The notes under the pieces are model-generated. The model saw nothing but the letters and a program-made list of their open reading frames with translations. It was not told where the DNA came from and did no database searches. Source: Haematococcus lacustris (Eukaryota > Chlorophyta > Chlorophyceae > Chlamydomonadales > Haematococcaceae). From it: a stretch of 64,000 bases of DNA. The stretch lies in the NCBI GenBank assembly GCA_030144725.1, contig JASKMD010000029.1, positions 8,119,152 through 8,183,151 of the forward strand, written 5' to 3'. Made by a program: the position numbers and the translations under genes. Below, piece after piece: positions 23,704-35,300 of the stretch; the first letter of the stretch is position 1; the number at the start of each line of letters is the position of its first letter.

Positions 23704-25582
23704 ATGCCAGGAAGAGGCGTTAAGAAGGGGTCTGCAAAGCCGCAAAGCGGTACTCCAAATCGCATCATCGTTGGGCAGGCCATGGTGGGTCGCGAGCACA
23801 GCCCCTTTGCCTCGTTGCTCACTGAACGTAGATAACCCACCTGACCCACCTTGCGTTGTGCCACGCAAACCGCGTAGAGATGCTGGTGGGAGCCCACCGA
23901 CGATGAGGACAAGACGGGGTTCGCAGGAGCCTACTGGCCGGGTAAGGCCCGCAAAAGCACGTAGGTAATGCCAATGCAGCCGACGTGTCAACTATGTGCG
24001 ACGATACGCACGCAGTCAAGGTCAAAGCGGTCAGACCTGGCGGCAAATACGTCGTGAGATACGACAATGGCAAGTCGCTTGCATTGTAGCACCGTTCTGG
24101 TTGCTTGTCGTGATGGAGCACTGTTGTGTAGCGCATTTTGCAGCAGCAAATTGAATGAGCACTGTGGCGGAGTGCAAGCTCTGGACTGGCATCTAATTTA
24201 GCACCCAATGTGGTGCAGGTGAAACGGAGGAGGTCAGCAAGGACACTTTGTCATCAAATGACCTGCCAGTAGAGTATGGCGAGGAGGAGTATCCTCTGCA
24301 ACCTGGCGAGTTTTGTGAGATATACAACGGCAGTGGCTCTGACCCATGCGCCTGGGTTGGGAGAGTGTCCAAGGGGCTTCAAGGCGGCCTTTATGTGGTA
24401 AGTTCGTCATATGGTCAGGCATGCAACTGAAACAGCCATGTGGAGCAAAGCACAGATGTTGAATGCTCAGTAGGCTCACTTTGTTGGCCCATGCTGTATT
24501 GCTCCCAGGTGAGCTATCCCTTTCATGACACTGGTGCTGAGCGAATTGAGGTAAGGCCGGTCATGGCCGCCACTGATAGCCTGCTAGAATTCAGGCTGCT
24601 GCCCTGCATGTGCCACAAACACCACTGATTCATGCCCTCCTTACACACTGCAGGCGTGTAAAATCAGGCGAGCTCGTGTGCTGGATGGTGGCATGTGGCG
24701 TCTGATCAAGCCCCACCAGAAATGGAGGGATGGGGAAGTGGCGAGCCCCATGGAGTTGTTGACCATTGATGACGATTGGGCAGAGCTGGGCAAGTATGTG
24801 AGCCTTACTGGCGACGCCACTGTGCAAACCCAGGTCAAGGTGAGGCAGCAGGCCTGCAAGCCTGGCAGCAGTGATGAAGTCATGGCAGCCATGGCTAGCC
24901 TGTATGGAGCGCCACCAAGGACACCTAGGCTGCAAGCTCTTGGGGGTTCGCTCTTGGCTGCCTCCTGCAGGCCAGCAATGCCAAGGCAGGCAAGCGCAAC
25001 GCAACCAATGGGGCAGCTGCTCCTGAAGCTGCTCGCAAGGCCAGTGTGCCGCTTGCCAAGGAAGCTGTCAGTAAGAGAGCTGCAGCTGGAGCTGGCAGCA
25101 AGCGTGCCAGACCCGCAAAGCAGGCGAAGAAGGAAGAGGCAACAGAAAAGGAAGAGAAGCAGAAAGAGGCAGTAGGAGGGGAGGCATCAGGAGAGGATGC
25201 AGCAGAAGAGGAGGCAGCAGAGGATGAGCCAGATGAGGAGGCACCAGCAGACGAGGAGGCAGAAGAGAAGAAGGGCAGCAGGAAGCCTGACAAAAGCGCC
25301 TCTCAAAGTGAATCAGGCAGTGAGCCAATGGCTGAAGAGGCGACTGAGTCAGAGGGCGCGATATCTGAGGCGTTATCTGACGATGGCAGTGCCAAACCCA
25401 GCCGCAAAGGCGACGAGCCTCCACCAGCCAAGAAGGGGCCAGCCCAGTCAGCAAGAGCCGGACGCAGCGCCAGGGGAGGGGCTGCCGCCAAGCCCAGCAA
25501 AGCTGGTCAGAGTTTAGGGGCTGAGAACGGGAGCGGCAGGGGCAGGAGTGCCCACATGAAGAGTGTGCGTGGCAAGCGTTGA
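23704..25582 (+). CDS. Agenet/Tudor-like nuclear protein with acidic-basic tail
   Basis: Exons: 23704-23784 (MPGRGVKKGSAKPQSG), 23878-23941 (RCWWEPTDDEDKTGFAGAYW), about 23966-24090 (RPGGKYVVRYDNGKSLAL region), about 24221-24397, 24509-24550, 24654-24839 and 24971-25582. The fourth exon carries LQPGEFCEIYNGSG and AWVGRV, joined to VSYPFHDTGAERIE and the IRRARVLDGGMWRLI strand. This is a small-barrel pattern like Agenet/Tudor modules, which read modified or structural chromatin tails. The last exon, about 203 aa, alternates Ala/Lys-rich and Glu-rich blocks (KKEEATEKEEK, EEAAEDEPDEE), as in chromatin-associated linkers. Nuclear chromatin binding is inferred. The junction between exons 3 and 4 is not phase-consistent in my reading, so one boundary is wrong or a small exon is missing. 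Confidence 0.6.
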
Positions 25583-26390
25583 CAGGAAGGACCGCGGTGC
25601 TTTGTCTGCTGGCCAGCCGTGCGCAAGATGTGTTTCAGCCCAAGTCAGGAGTGTCTCGCAGCCTTAGAGTCAGGCACCTTTGGCTTTGGGGTGTCAAGTC
25701 ACACCCGAGAAGGATGCCTTGTGCAATGTGCTGAACACACTTGGCTGTCGTTGCTGCTGCCATTGAACGCACGTCATCCAAGGGCGCTAGCTATCACTGC
25801 TTGACTGCTGGACGGGCCGCTATGCTGTTGAGTGAGTGGCAGCAGGGCGTCCCTGCTTGGGTTGCCTACTTGCAAGCTACCTACAAGCCTTGCCTACTTG
25901 CAAGCTACCTACAAGCCTTGCCTACTTGCAAGATACCTACAAGCCTTGCCTACCTACAAGCTGTCACTGCTTAGCAGCCTTCACGGCCTGCACATCCATA
26001 CCTGCTGTGTGATCAGCTGAGAGGAATCAGTCAGCCACCTGCTCTGAACACATGGACATGGGTCAGGTTGCTTCCCCAGGCAGCGGTTTGAGAATCGAAA
26101 GGATGACTTGTTTACAGGGCACATCAGCAGGGAATTTGATGTTGCTGATTGCTGTCATGTCTTAGGCTGACACGTCTCCTGGCTGACATTTGTTGACCTC
26201 TGTTTATGGGTCAGTCTCTGCACTCTCTGCAAGTGTGTGGGTGGTGTTAGAATACTGATCTCTAATGATCTGCATGCTTTGTACAAGCCTTAAGAACCAT
26301 GACAAGGACTGGGATGTGTGGTTGTGCCATGCTATGATTCTTTCCACGTGTTTCACTAGGAGGGTACTAAGAGGGGCCTGCCCGGCTGCC
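25583..26390. other. 3' flank with a 28-bp tandem repeat
   Basis: Bases 25862-25965 hold about 3.5 copies of a 28-bp unit beginning TTGCCTACTTGCAAGC. The remainder up to 26390 shows no gene. Confidence 0.6.
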
Positions 26391-26940
26391 CTGTGAGTAC
26401 TGGCCCCCGGGCAACGTGTTTGGCGGCAAGCCAACCGGCAAGGTGGTACTTGAAAGCAAGGTGCACAAACAAAGATGCACGTGGGCTCAAAATAAAGTCA
26501 TGCAAGTTCTCATTATTGTTCCGAAAAGACATGGCAAACTCCGGCTGCTCCCTGATGGATCTCGTGGCAGTGCACTCAAAGATAAAATGCATGGCGTCAT
26601 CCACTACCCCCCTCTGTGCATCTTGTGCATGTGCGATCAATGAAAGTAACCCCCTCAAACCGAGCCTTCTCCACCCCCAAACCGCTGTTGCCTAACCTGA
26701 ACCTAGTCAAGCTCGTGCGGGCTCATCCCCAAGCCCTGTGAGGCCTTGTATGAACAGCCCCCAGCCCTGTGAGGCCTTGTATGAACAGCCCCCAGCCCTG
26801 TGAGGCTTTGTAGCAGCCTTCACACTGACACGTCTCCCGGCTGACATTTGCTGACCTCTGTTTTCGCCCCCCTTCCCTCCCCCCTCCTACACCCACCCCA
26901 ACAGGACAGCTGTCAGGGTCCAGCCCCTACCTGAACATCC
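26391..26940. pseudogene. Shuffled patch: CAP exon pieces, LINE 3' fragment, minisatellite
   Basis: About 26395-26425 (+) encodes EYWPPGNVFGG, matching the last exon of the CAP gene at 56705-56750. About 26455-26725 matches the C-terminal part of the LINE (58160-58420, minus sense). Bases 26732-26813 are a 31-bp minisatellite. Bases 26884-26935 match the end of CAP exon 2 (52705-52756). The CAP pieces occur in reversed gene order, so this is a rearranged pseudogene patch, not a gene. Confidence 0.65.
26732..26813. repeat. 31-bp minisatellite related to a Fanzor exon
   Basis: About 2.6 copies of a 31-bp unit starting AGCCCTGTGAGGCCTTG. A 24-26 nt stretch of the unit, including GAACAGCCCCCAGCCCTGTG, recurs at about 28001-28025 within Fanzor copy 5. 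Confidence 0.75.
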
Positions 26941-26999
26941 AATGTTGCCAAGGTAACTGTTGGCAAAGTAGTTGTTGCCTATGTAGCTGGACAAGCGGG

Positions 27000-28392
27000 C
27001 GTTGCCTATGTAACTGGACAAGCGGGGTTTGTGTTTGATAGGCAAATCCTGACTGATGGGGTCAGTGTGTGCGTGCAATAAACACGGCCACTGGACTACA
27101 CCCCACCTGGCCAGCAGCCCAGCAGCAGACCCATCTGGCAGCAGCCCAGCAGCAGGCCCCTCTGGCAGTAGCAGCAGCAACAAGCGCCAGACCAGCTGAC
27201 ATAGGCAGCGGCCTGGCTGACGAGCGGGCGTTCCTGTTTGACCCAGCCACTCAAATGGGCATGGGGCTGGACCCTGGTGCCATCCAGGCAGTCAGCGCAG
27301 CTTCAGGGGTGCGGCGTGAGGATGGCTGCTTGCAAGGCTTCTAAAGGAGCAAGCTGACCAGGAGCCAGGTGCAGCATGACAGCGGCCTGATCCAGGCTCG
27401 CCTCAACTCTCAGCGGTGGAACGACAACATCAAGCTCGAGCTGCAGCACCTGGCAGCAGCCACCCCACCAGGCACCTCCCTGGTGGCCATCCAGCGGCAT
27501 GTGGCCGTCACCCTGGCCACTTGGGATGCAGTGTGGGGGGAGTACCTGCATCCCAAGTGGGCTGAGCAGAAGATAAGGCTGCACGGCGCGCAGGAGAAGG
27601 TCCACGGGCCTGGAGCGCTACTTCAAGAAGGTGGGAGTGCCAAGGGTAGGGGGGGAGGGGCAGGGCCAGAGGATGATGACTGCCCCACATGTGACCTGCT
27701 GAGGTGCCCATGTCCCCAGCCATTTGCCAAGAATGTCATGCGCATTGTGTGCCTCGTGTGCCATGCACTTGGAGGAGGAGGCAGCCAGCGTGTCCCAGCA
27801 GCAGTGGGGGGCCCGCAAGCACCTGGTGGTGTTCTTCGGCAACGCAGGCATTGGCACCCGGGGTGGGTGGGGGGCCAAGGCCGTGACGCAGGCCTGCCGC
27901 AAGGTGGGTGGAGAGGCCCAACAGCGGCAAGCCAACCGACAGGGTGCCAGGCAAGGTGGTGACAGTGGATGAGTTCCGCACCAGCAGGTCAGCTCAATCA
28001 TGAACAGCCCCCAGCCCTGTGAGGCGGAGCTGGACCGCAGCAAGCCCACCAGGCCTGAAGGACTGGAAGCCCCAGCCAGGTCAGGTGCAGAACCGTCTGC
28101 TTGCGGTCAGCCTGGAGCAAGCGGTTTGAGGCGCCAGTGCGGGGGCTCATGTGGTGCCCTTCGCTGGCCCAGGCCACCCCTGGGGACCCTGGCAAATGGG
28201 TGGACAGGGACTGCAATGCAGCCCTCAACCTCCAGCGGGCAGGGGAGAGCCAAGTGGCGCCCACTGGAGCTGTGCAGGTGGGAACAACGAGCAAGGCTTC
28301 CAGCCAAGGGCAAGGAGTACCCCGCACTGGGCTTCAAGAAGCTGCGAGACCGAGCCGCCAAAGCCCAAGCCCAGCAGCCTGTAGCACAGTAG
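27000..28392 (+). pseudogene. Fanzor copy 5: second subfamily, nuclease half
   Basis: Similarity to copy 3 starts near 27030 (LTDGVSVCV, followed by an in-frame stop). RuvC-I reads MGLDPGAIQAVSAASG near 27265. The central helix block (HDSGLIQARLNSQRW to TWDAVWGEYLHPKWAEQK) is uninterrupted. The FFGNAGIGTRGGWGAKAV segment follows, then RuvC-II as VVTVDEFRTSR near 27970, the canonical TnpB DEFRTS form. RuvC-III is WVDRDCNAALNLQRAGE near 28205. The three catalytic acidic positions are present. The N-terminal half is missing, and frames change between blocks, partly from introns and partly from decay. The linker between RuvC-II and RuvC-III is shorter than in copy 3. The protein ends at the TAG at 28390-28392. 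Confidence 0.8.
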
Positions 28393-28585
28393 CATGTGTG
28401 CACCGCGCAATGCTGAAACTGTTGCTTACATCAGAGCATGTGTTTCATGCCAACATCGATCGCCTGACTCTCGCAAGGGGGGAGGGGTCGGAAACTAGGT
28501 ATTGGTACAGGATGCTTGTTGCATATAAACAGTTCGGTTCACAGATAACACAGCCCCTACGCATTTGTAGGGAAATAATGTTTGG
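28393..28585 (+). ncRNA. Candidate Fanzor guide RNA / right-end segment, subfamily B
   Basis: This noncoding stretch after copy 5 recurs at about 55585-55797, and its last 55 bp recur at 57785-57840. It ends with a hairpin (CCCCTAC, short loop, GTAGGGG in the 57.8-kb copy) followed by RATAATG. The layout matches subfamily A: stop codon, about 200 bp, subterminal hairpin, element end. The guide-RNA role is inferred by analogy with TnpB and Fanzor loci. Confidence 0.4.
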
Positions 28586-28593
28586 AGTGCTTC

Positions 28594-29080
28594 AGGGTTT
28601 GGTTTGGAGTGCTTCAGGGTCGGATGAAAAGTTCTCACAGCCTCTAAGTTAGAGTCTAACTAGTCTTTATTAAAGCCCATTACAGTGAATTCCAAGACAC
28701 AATGCCTGGGCGTTGACCACAAGCTGCCTAGGTGGCACACAAGCAGGAGATTGTAGGTATTGTTCTCCCTTTCCAACCCTCTGCATCCTGTCTTCATCCA
28801 AGGCCTTTCTCCTATCTCTGGCTTGAACTGGTCCTGACCAAGGGCTTCCTTGATGGCTACTTAGTCGCGTACGATAATACCGGTACCTCAAGTCCAGCAC
28901 ACAAACACAATCGGGGCCACGAATTGAAAGCTTCGGTGTTGCGAGGCGTGATGCAGCACTCACAACAGTCCCAACGATGCAGGACGTCATCCATGTAGCC
29001 AATGTAGGGAGCGGTTACTTAATTAAGTTTAATTAAGCGTCATATTAAGTATTAGGTGGCTTACTACTTAGTAGATAATG
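28594..29080. other. No gene recognised
   Basis: No recognisable gene. GC drops from about 28990 onward, with TTAATTAAGTTTAATTAAG just before the fold-back element. Confidence 0.4.
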
Positions 29081-29263
29081 GTGTCGCGGGTCGTTTTAGG
29101 CGGTTTAAAAAGGCGAGGTCGAGGCCCTGGCGCGGGGCAGCTCGAGACCGAAGCCAGCGGACACGGAGCGTAGCGACGTGGCCGCTGGCTGAGGTCGAGA
29201 GCTGTCCCGCGCCAGGGCCGAGACCGAGCCTTTTTCAACCACCTGAAACGACCCTAGCGACAC
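29081..29263. repeat. 183-bp fold-back (long imperfect hairpin)
   Basis: The left arm begins GTGTCGCGGGTCGTTTTAGG and the right arm ends as its imperfect complement, CCTGAAACGACCCTAGCGACAC. Pairing continues inward through GGCCCTGGCGCGGG/CAGCTC and GCCAGCGG to a short loop around 29170. It could be a fold-back MITE, or a long small-RNA precursor of the type known in Chlamydomonas. Confidence 0.8.
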
Positions 29264-30698
29264 ACCAGGTCGCTGCAGTTAACGATTCTTAAAACGAGGT
29301 CTATTAACGATTACCATCGAGTAAAACTCAATTACCACTAAATATAGCGCTGGTAACTTTCTTTTTCTAACCCTCTCGCTCTACCTGGTGGCTCTACCCC
29401 TTGCTTGATGTAACCCCACTGCGGGCCCGCGGCGTGGTCCTGCCTAAAAAGTGCATCGACCCCTTTACTGGGTACGCGATAGCTATTCCTCACTACACGC
29501 ACAAGCACACAATCGTTTAGTGTTTGCTCGCGGTATTACCATTTGTGCACTACTAGAGAGCAACTTTGCTCAACTCGCATCGTTTGTGCTTAAGAACCAC
29601 ACCATTGGCCTTTGCTGGGTACGCAGATGCAACACCAACCAAATCGCGTCTTTGTGCAACTTGGTCGCGGTCCACTGCGGGGCCGGGCCCCAGCGACCCA
29701 GTCATAGCCGTTTTGCTGTAATACAGCCGTTCCGGAGCCACTACGGCTTGTTGGCATATGTTGCTGCCTGCCCGCGTGCCTGCCGGCTGAAAGTGCCAAT
29801 GTGAGGCGATTACGGTTGCGACCCGTGCGCTGGGGTCGCACAGCTGCACTCATAGCAGTGTGGGTCAAAAAGAAGCCACTTAATACACTTAAGGAACTTA
29901 CTACGACCGGCCTTAATTTAATTAAGCTATTAATCAGGTTAGACAAGCAAGCCAAAAAATGCCCATTTTTCGGACGGACCTAACTAACTCTATACACCGC
30001 TTCACGATGTAAGATTTGCACGCCTTGCCGCAGCGCCGTACAGCTTAGCATCGGCTCAGAGGAACAGGCCTACGGTGATCGGCTGGTCCGCGACCCCGTC
30101 CAATGTTCGATGGCTCCGACTAGCACGCAATGTCAGAAGCACTCCATCTCTCTGGTTATGCGCCCTGGAGTAGGTGTGCTGTCGCGGCGATGTCCGGGTG
30201 CCTCCTGGGTGTCGAGCTCTGTGAGCTGCATGCTGCTTGCTAGGGGCTTGTCTCATGGCCGGGTTGAGGGGGTACGCCACGAGGCTTTGGACCTGATATT
30301 TCGTGAGCAGCTAGATGTACCACACACTCACATCCTGGCGCTGAGTTGACCCTAACATGCATTACCTCGGTCTATGGCGAGGGTGGTGAGGGACACATTG
30401 CCAGAAGCCTCAACTGTATGCCAAGCGTCCCAAATGCCCTGCAATGAATACGGGGGAACCGCATCAAGTATGTCCATCGATATCATAGATATGCCTGCAA
30501 ACTGATGCGTGTGCTAGTAGTAATCAGATAAACTTGAAAAACAGCTAAGATTCGGCCATGCCAGGGGCCTTTTCCCCGAACTGAAGTCGTTTCAGCCCGC
30601 CATAATTATGATAACAGTAGCGACGACCCTACTCCTGCCGTCGGAGTCGGCGATGGACCTTTCGGTCGATGCTAGCCGCACTTGAAGCATTTTAAGCT
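29264..30698. other. Lower-GC stretch, no gene recognised
   Basis: The interval has repeated TTAATTAA words near 29920 and an open frame at 29451-29804 with no family resemblance. No tRNA, rRNA or transposon ends were identified. Confidence 0.35.
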
Positions 30699-31376
30699 AT
30701 GCCCCATCGCTCGAAGCAAAGCCTTGCTGGGTCCGCGCGTATGGCCGAGCGTTTAGCCACTGGCCGTGCTCCATGGTCCCGTACTGCTGGCTCCATCGCT
30801 GAACAAGCCCAGGCAAGGCAGCCCAGCCCCAGCTCCACCGTCATCAACAAGCATATGTCCTCACCTGTCCTTGTCCTTGTCCTTGTCCTTGTCCTTGTCC
30901 TTGTCCTTGTCCTTGTCCTTGTCCTTGCCTGTGCCCTCGCCCCTACTGATGCGTGCAATGTTGCATTGTTGTCTTCAGGCACTTCACAATATTGAACAAC
31001 GTTTACAAGAAGTGCAGGAAGAGCATGCACGGGAGAAGCAAGACTGGCAGCAGCAGCAGCAGCACTGGCAGCAGCGGCAGCAGGATTGGCATCAGCAGCA
31101 ACAAGTGTTGGAAATACAGCTCTATGACCTTCTTCAGCGGGCCGACCTCCATGAGTATATCATCGCCGTGTCTGTCAATGACCTGGCCCAGTTGGAGGTA
31201 CGGCATGCCCTTTATGCCTTCATCAGCCAGGTCCTGCCAACGAGCCAGCCTGCCACCTTGCAGTATCATCTTGCAATCATCCTTCACATCCATTTGTTGC
31301 GCAGGAAGAACTCAACGTAGCCCAAGCCCGTTTGGCTCATCAAGACTTGGGTGCTGAGCAGCAACAGCGATCAGTG
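30699..31376 (+). CDS. Gln-rich coiled-coil protein
   Basis: Three exons join in phase: 30699-30812, 30979-31197 and 31305-31376, about 135 codons, with further exons not identified. The first exon starts MPHRSKQSLAGSARMAERL. The second encodes a continuous charged/Gln helix (LQEVQEEHAREKQDWQQQQQ, then LLQRADLHEYIIAVSVNDL), and the third continues it (EELNVAQARLAHQDLG). The first intron has a GC donor (CAG|GCAAGG) and an ordinary TTCAG acceptor, and contains a (CCTTGT)n array at 30868-30926. Function unknown; the helix suggests a scaffold or cytoskeletal protein. The 3' end is unresolved, because no stop follows in a linked exon. Confidence 0.55.
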
Positions 31377-32396
31377 GTGAGGCTCACAGTCTCCTCACTC
31401 AGCCTCCTGAAAACGGTGTTGACCCTGAGCCTAGCCCTTCCAAGTGCCAGAGCCCTAGCCCATACCATGCATGCAGTGAATGCCACACAACACAGGTGAC
31501 AGTTTACATAGAACACAAGTGCCAGTTTACAGAGGCACAAGTGCCAGTTTGTAATGATGTAGGTTGGATGTTATAATGTAATGATGTGAGGTTGGATGTA
31601 ATGATGTATGGTCGAGGGCCGGACGGGCCAGCCGCAAACAGCTTTTTAGGCGAAGTCCACCGCACATGTTATGAAATAGGAGGGTTCGGAGCTGGAGTTT
31701 GTGGTTGCGGGGCATTACTAACATTCACAGCTTTGCAGGAGCTAGGAAGCCGAGCTACCCAGTACAACCGACTGAACGGACCTGGCTAGCGAGAGAGACG
31801 GGCCCCGGCCTTAGACTTCAAACGTATGTATGTAGCTACCTACAGCGACCTTGTTGCGTGGACACAACTTTAGGCCCAAACAACCATGTTCAGCCTGCGG
31901 GCCTGCGCTTCGAAGCCGCTAACTTTCTAGCACGCCGAAGCTAGCGGTGCAATCGCGGTAGCAAATTGTGGTCTGAATGTGGAGAACAGCATGGTACCCA
32001 ATTTTCCCCTTGCTTGTCTAACCTGACTATTAAGTTAATATTAAGCGGAGGAACCGCACAGTTTGCCTGCTCGACCACTCTTCCTTACTAGGTTTGAGTA
32101 AACGAGGGCCGACTCACGAGTCCAGCAGGTTTATAGCAGTACGCTTGGTGCATGGGAATCAGGGCAAAACTCCTGCTGTGGTGAGGTTGCCTCACTGTGC
32201 AAACAGCTGACAGTGGGGAGGGGCGGCCAAGTAGCCTTACGGCTGAAGGTTTCAGAAGTGCAAGTGGTCCATCACTAAGCCGTCAGCGACTAGGCTGCTT
32301 GATGGCTCAACTCCAGCTGTGACCCAAAGGGGGAGAGCTGCTGGGGTTTGAAGCTGAACGTGAGGTCGGTGTTACTGGCTGCGTGGGGCGGGGGGG
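31377..32396. other. No gene recognised
   Basis: Bases 31480-31620 contain near-repeats of AAGTGCCAGTTT and GGTTGGATGTAATGATG. No exon could be linked to either neighbouring gene. Confidence 0.35.
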
Positions 32397-35300
32397 TCAG
32401 GAGAACAGGGGGTCCACCGTGGTGTCCTTGTTGATGATGTACCTGCCACATGGACACACACAGGGCATGGTTGGTCCATCACACAAGTTTGCAGAGGCAT
32501 GGACCCGCCCTCGGGGCACCCCCTGCACCTCAATCTGTGCGCCGTGTATAGTATGACATCATTCTGAGCCCGGAAGCAACTCCACTTCCTGCTCCAGCTG
32601 ACTCCTCTCATCGCCTGCGCCTGGTGCTGATATGTATGCCCCTGCCCCTGCCCCTGCCCCTGCCCCTGCCCCTGCCCCTGCCCCTGCCCCTGCCCCTGCC
32701 CCTGCCCCTGCCCCTGCCCCTGCCCCTGCCCCTGCCCCTGCCCCTGCCCCTGCCCCTGCCCCTGCCCCTGCCCTGGATTCAATCCTCAGCCTGACTTCCA
32801 CCTTGAGCCCGTCTCAACTGCATCCTCACCTGGTCCTGGTGGTGCCCAGGGCAGCGTACCATTGAAGCACATAAGGGGCCATCCACACGGCATCACCCGC
32901 CTGCAGCACATGGCCGTGGTGCTGTGTATGGGCCTGCAGGGGCCGGCTGGACATGGATCTGGAGCTCAGCCTGGCTTCGCTGATGGTGAGGTGCCGGTTG
33001 CTGACATGTGGTCAAGGCAGGGGTGCAGGGGAGCCTGGCTGTCGCTGGCTGCTGCTGGAGAATGCCATGCCTAGCGCTGTGACTGGCTGTGGGCGGCAGT
33101 GGCTGGTCCTGGCTGGCTGTGAGGCCGCACCTGAACCGGGTACCAGTTGTCTGCCAGGCGGTAGATGCCCTTGCCCTCCAGGAGCATCAGGCCATGCTGG
33201 TTGTAGTGGATCTCCTGCACCGCCATCACCACCACCACCACCACCACCACTGCCACCACCACCACCACCACCACTGCCACCACCACCACCACCACCACCA
33301 CCACCACCACTGCCACCACCACCACCACTGCCACTGCCATGCGCATCTAGCATGCGCATCGTATGCGCATGCTACATGATGATCTTCTGGCATGCAGCAA
33401 GCTGTCACCCTGGTGATGGTGGTGGCACCAGCAGCAGGGGCCGTGATGGGGCAGCGCACGGGGCGGGCACAGGTAGCATCAGGACAGGGTGGGGACGGGG
33501 CAGGGAGGTGTGAGAGCTGGTTAGCGTCACACCTTAACGTTGAGGTGCTCCCCAGGCTGGAAGTCCATGACATGAATGTTGAAGTCATAGTCTAGGGTCT
33601 GCGTCAAGGTTCACAGCTGCTGCTCAGCTTGTGATGTAGAGGGTAAAGAGGAGGGAGTGCAAGTGCAGGGAAGGAGTTGGGGATGCAGGGGGAGGGGGAG
33701 GGGGAGGGGGAGGGGGAGGGGGAGGGGGAGGGGGAGGGGGAGGGGGAGGGGGAGGGGGAGGGGGAGGGGGAGGGGGAGGGGGAGGGGGAGGGGGAGGGGG
33801 AGGGGGAGGGGGAGGGGGAGGGGGAGGGGGAGGGGGAGGGGGAGGGGGAGGGGGAGGGGGAGGGGGAGGGGGAGGGGGAGGGGGAGGGGGAGGGGGAGGG
33901 GGAGGGGGAGGGGGAGGGGGAGGGGGAGGGGGAGGGGGAGGGGGAGGGGGAGGGGGAGGGGGAGGGGGAGGGGGAGGGGGAGGGGGAGGGGGAGGGGGAG
34001 GGGGAGGGGGAGGGGGAGGGGGAGGGGGAGGGGGAGGGGGAGGGGGAGGGGGAGGGGGAGGGGGAGGGGGAGGGGGAGGGGGAGGGGGAGGGGGAGGGGG
34101 AGGGGGAGGGGGAGGGGGAGGGGGAGGGGGAGGGGGAGGGGGAGGGGGAGGGGGAGGGGGAGGGGGAGGGGGAGGGGGAGGGGGAGGGGGGCATCCCAGC
34201 CAGCCAGCCAGCCATCAGGATGTGTGACCACACACTTGAGGCAGGAGCTTACGCAGCTGGAACACCTCTCCTGGCGTGGCCAGCAGTGGCGAGTCATCGA
34301 CGAAACCGTGTTGAAAGGCAGGGGAGCCCTGCACCAAACACCAGCATGGCACAGGGCCAATGAACGCTGCTGCGCTGCCTGAGCCCGCACCTGTTGCCAT
34401 GTGTGGAATCAGTATGCCCTGCCTACTGCCGTGCCTGCTGCCCTGCCCTGCTGCCCTGCCTGCTGCCCTGCCTGCTGCCCTGCTGCCTGCCTGCAAACAT
34501 TGCACCTGCCCAGCCCTGGACACTGCCCACTGCAGCTGCCCACCTGTGCCGCATAGACACGCTCCCACACCAGCAGCCCCGCCCCGGAGGAGCTGGTGAG
34601 GCGAGCCGTGGTGTTGGGTGGGAAGTAGACCCAGTGGTTGGCAGCCAGCTGCACGGTGTCTGCCTCAGGGCCAGTCACCTGGGCCGCGCCCTCCATCACC
34701 AGCACAAACCTGGACCAGCAGGGGCGTGCAAGGGGCGGGGTCTGGCATGGCTGCTGCTGCTGGTGCCGCTGGTGCTGGTGCTGGTGCTGCTGCTGCTGCT
34801 GCGGCGGCGGCGGGAGGCGGCAGGTTGTGGCAGCAGTGGGCCATGGGCAGCCAGGTAGGTGCTACCGTCTCAAACCATTGGCCGCCTGCATTGATGGGTC
34901 GGGTCAGTGCCCGGTATACAGAGCTCAAGCCAGGGTGCTGGACAGGCTCTATGGCAGGTCTGGGGTCAGTGTCAGGGCTGGTTGGGGCTGACTAGGGCTG
35001 AAACAGTTATAACGCTGCGGCTGACCAGGGCTGAATCAGTGTCAGGGCTGATTGAGGCTGATCAGGGCTGAGTGGCTGCTGCTGGAGGGAGCACCCCACC
35101 GTTCCACGCTGCTCCTGACTGCAGGCGCTGCTGAGCCTTCGGCTTGCATCACAGCCAAGAACATAGAGAAGCTGGCACCACTGGCAGGAGACATCAGGTG
35201 TGATGTCAGTGAGTTCGTCCTGCGACATCACAGCAGAAAGAGTCGGACGTGTGTAGTGGGGCATTGAGTAGGGGAGCGTGGGGGTGGGTTATGGTTGTGT

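Noticed and set aside
29451..29804. A 117-codon plus-strand frame in the low-GC stretch
   Set aside because: It has no family resemblance, no splice partners and no codon-use signal I could defend.
33604..34390. Open frames of Pro-Ser, Leu-Pro, Arg-Gly or Glu-Gly repeats
   Set aside because: These are products of the (GGGGGA)n array inside an intron of the aminohydrolase gene on the opposite strand.
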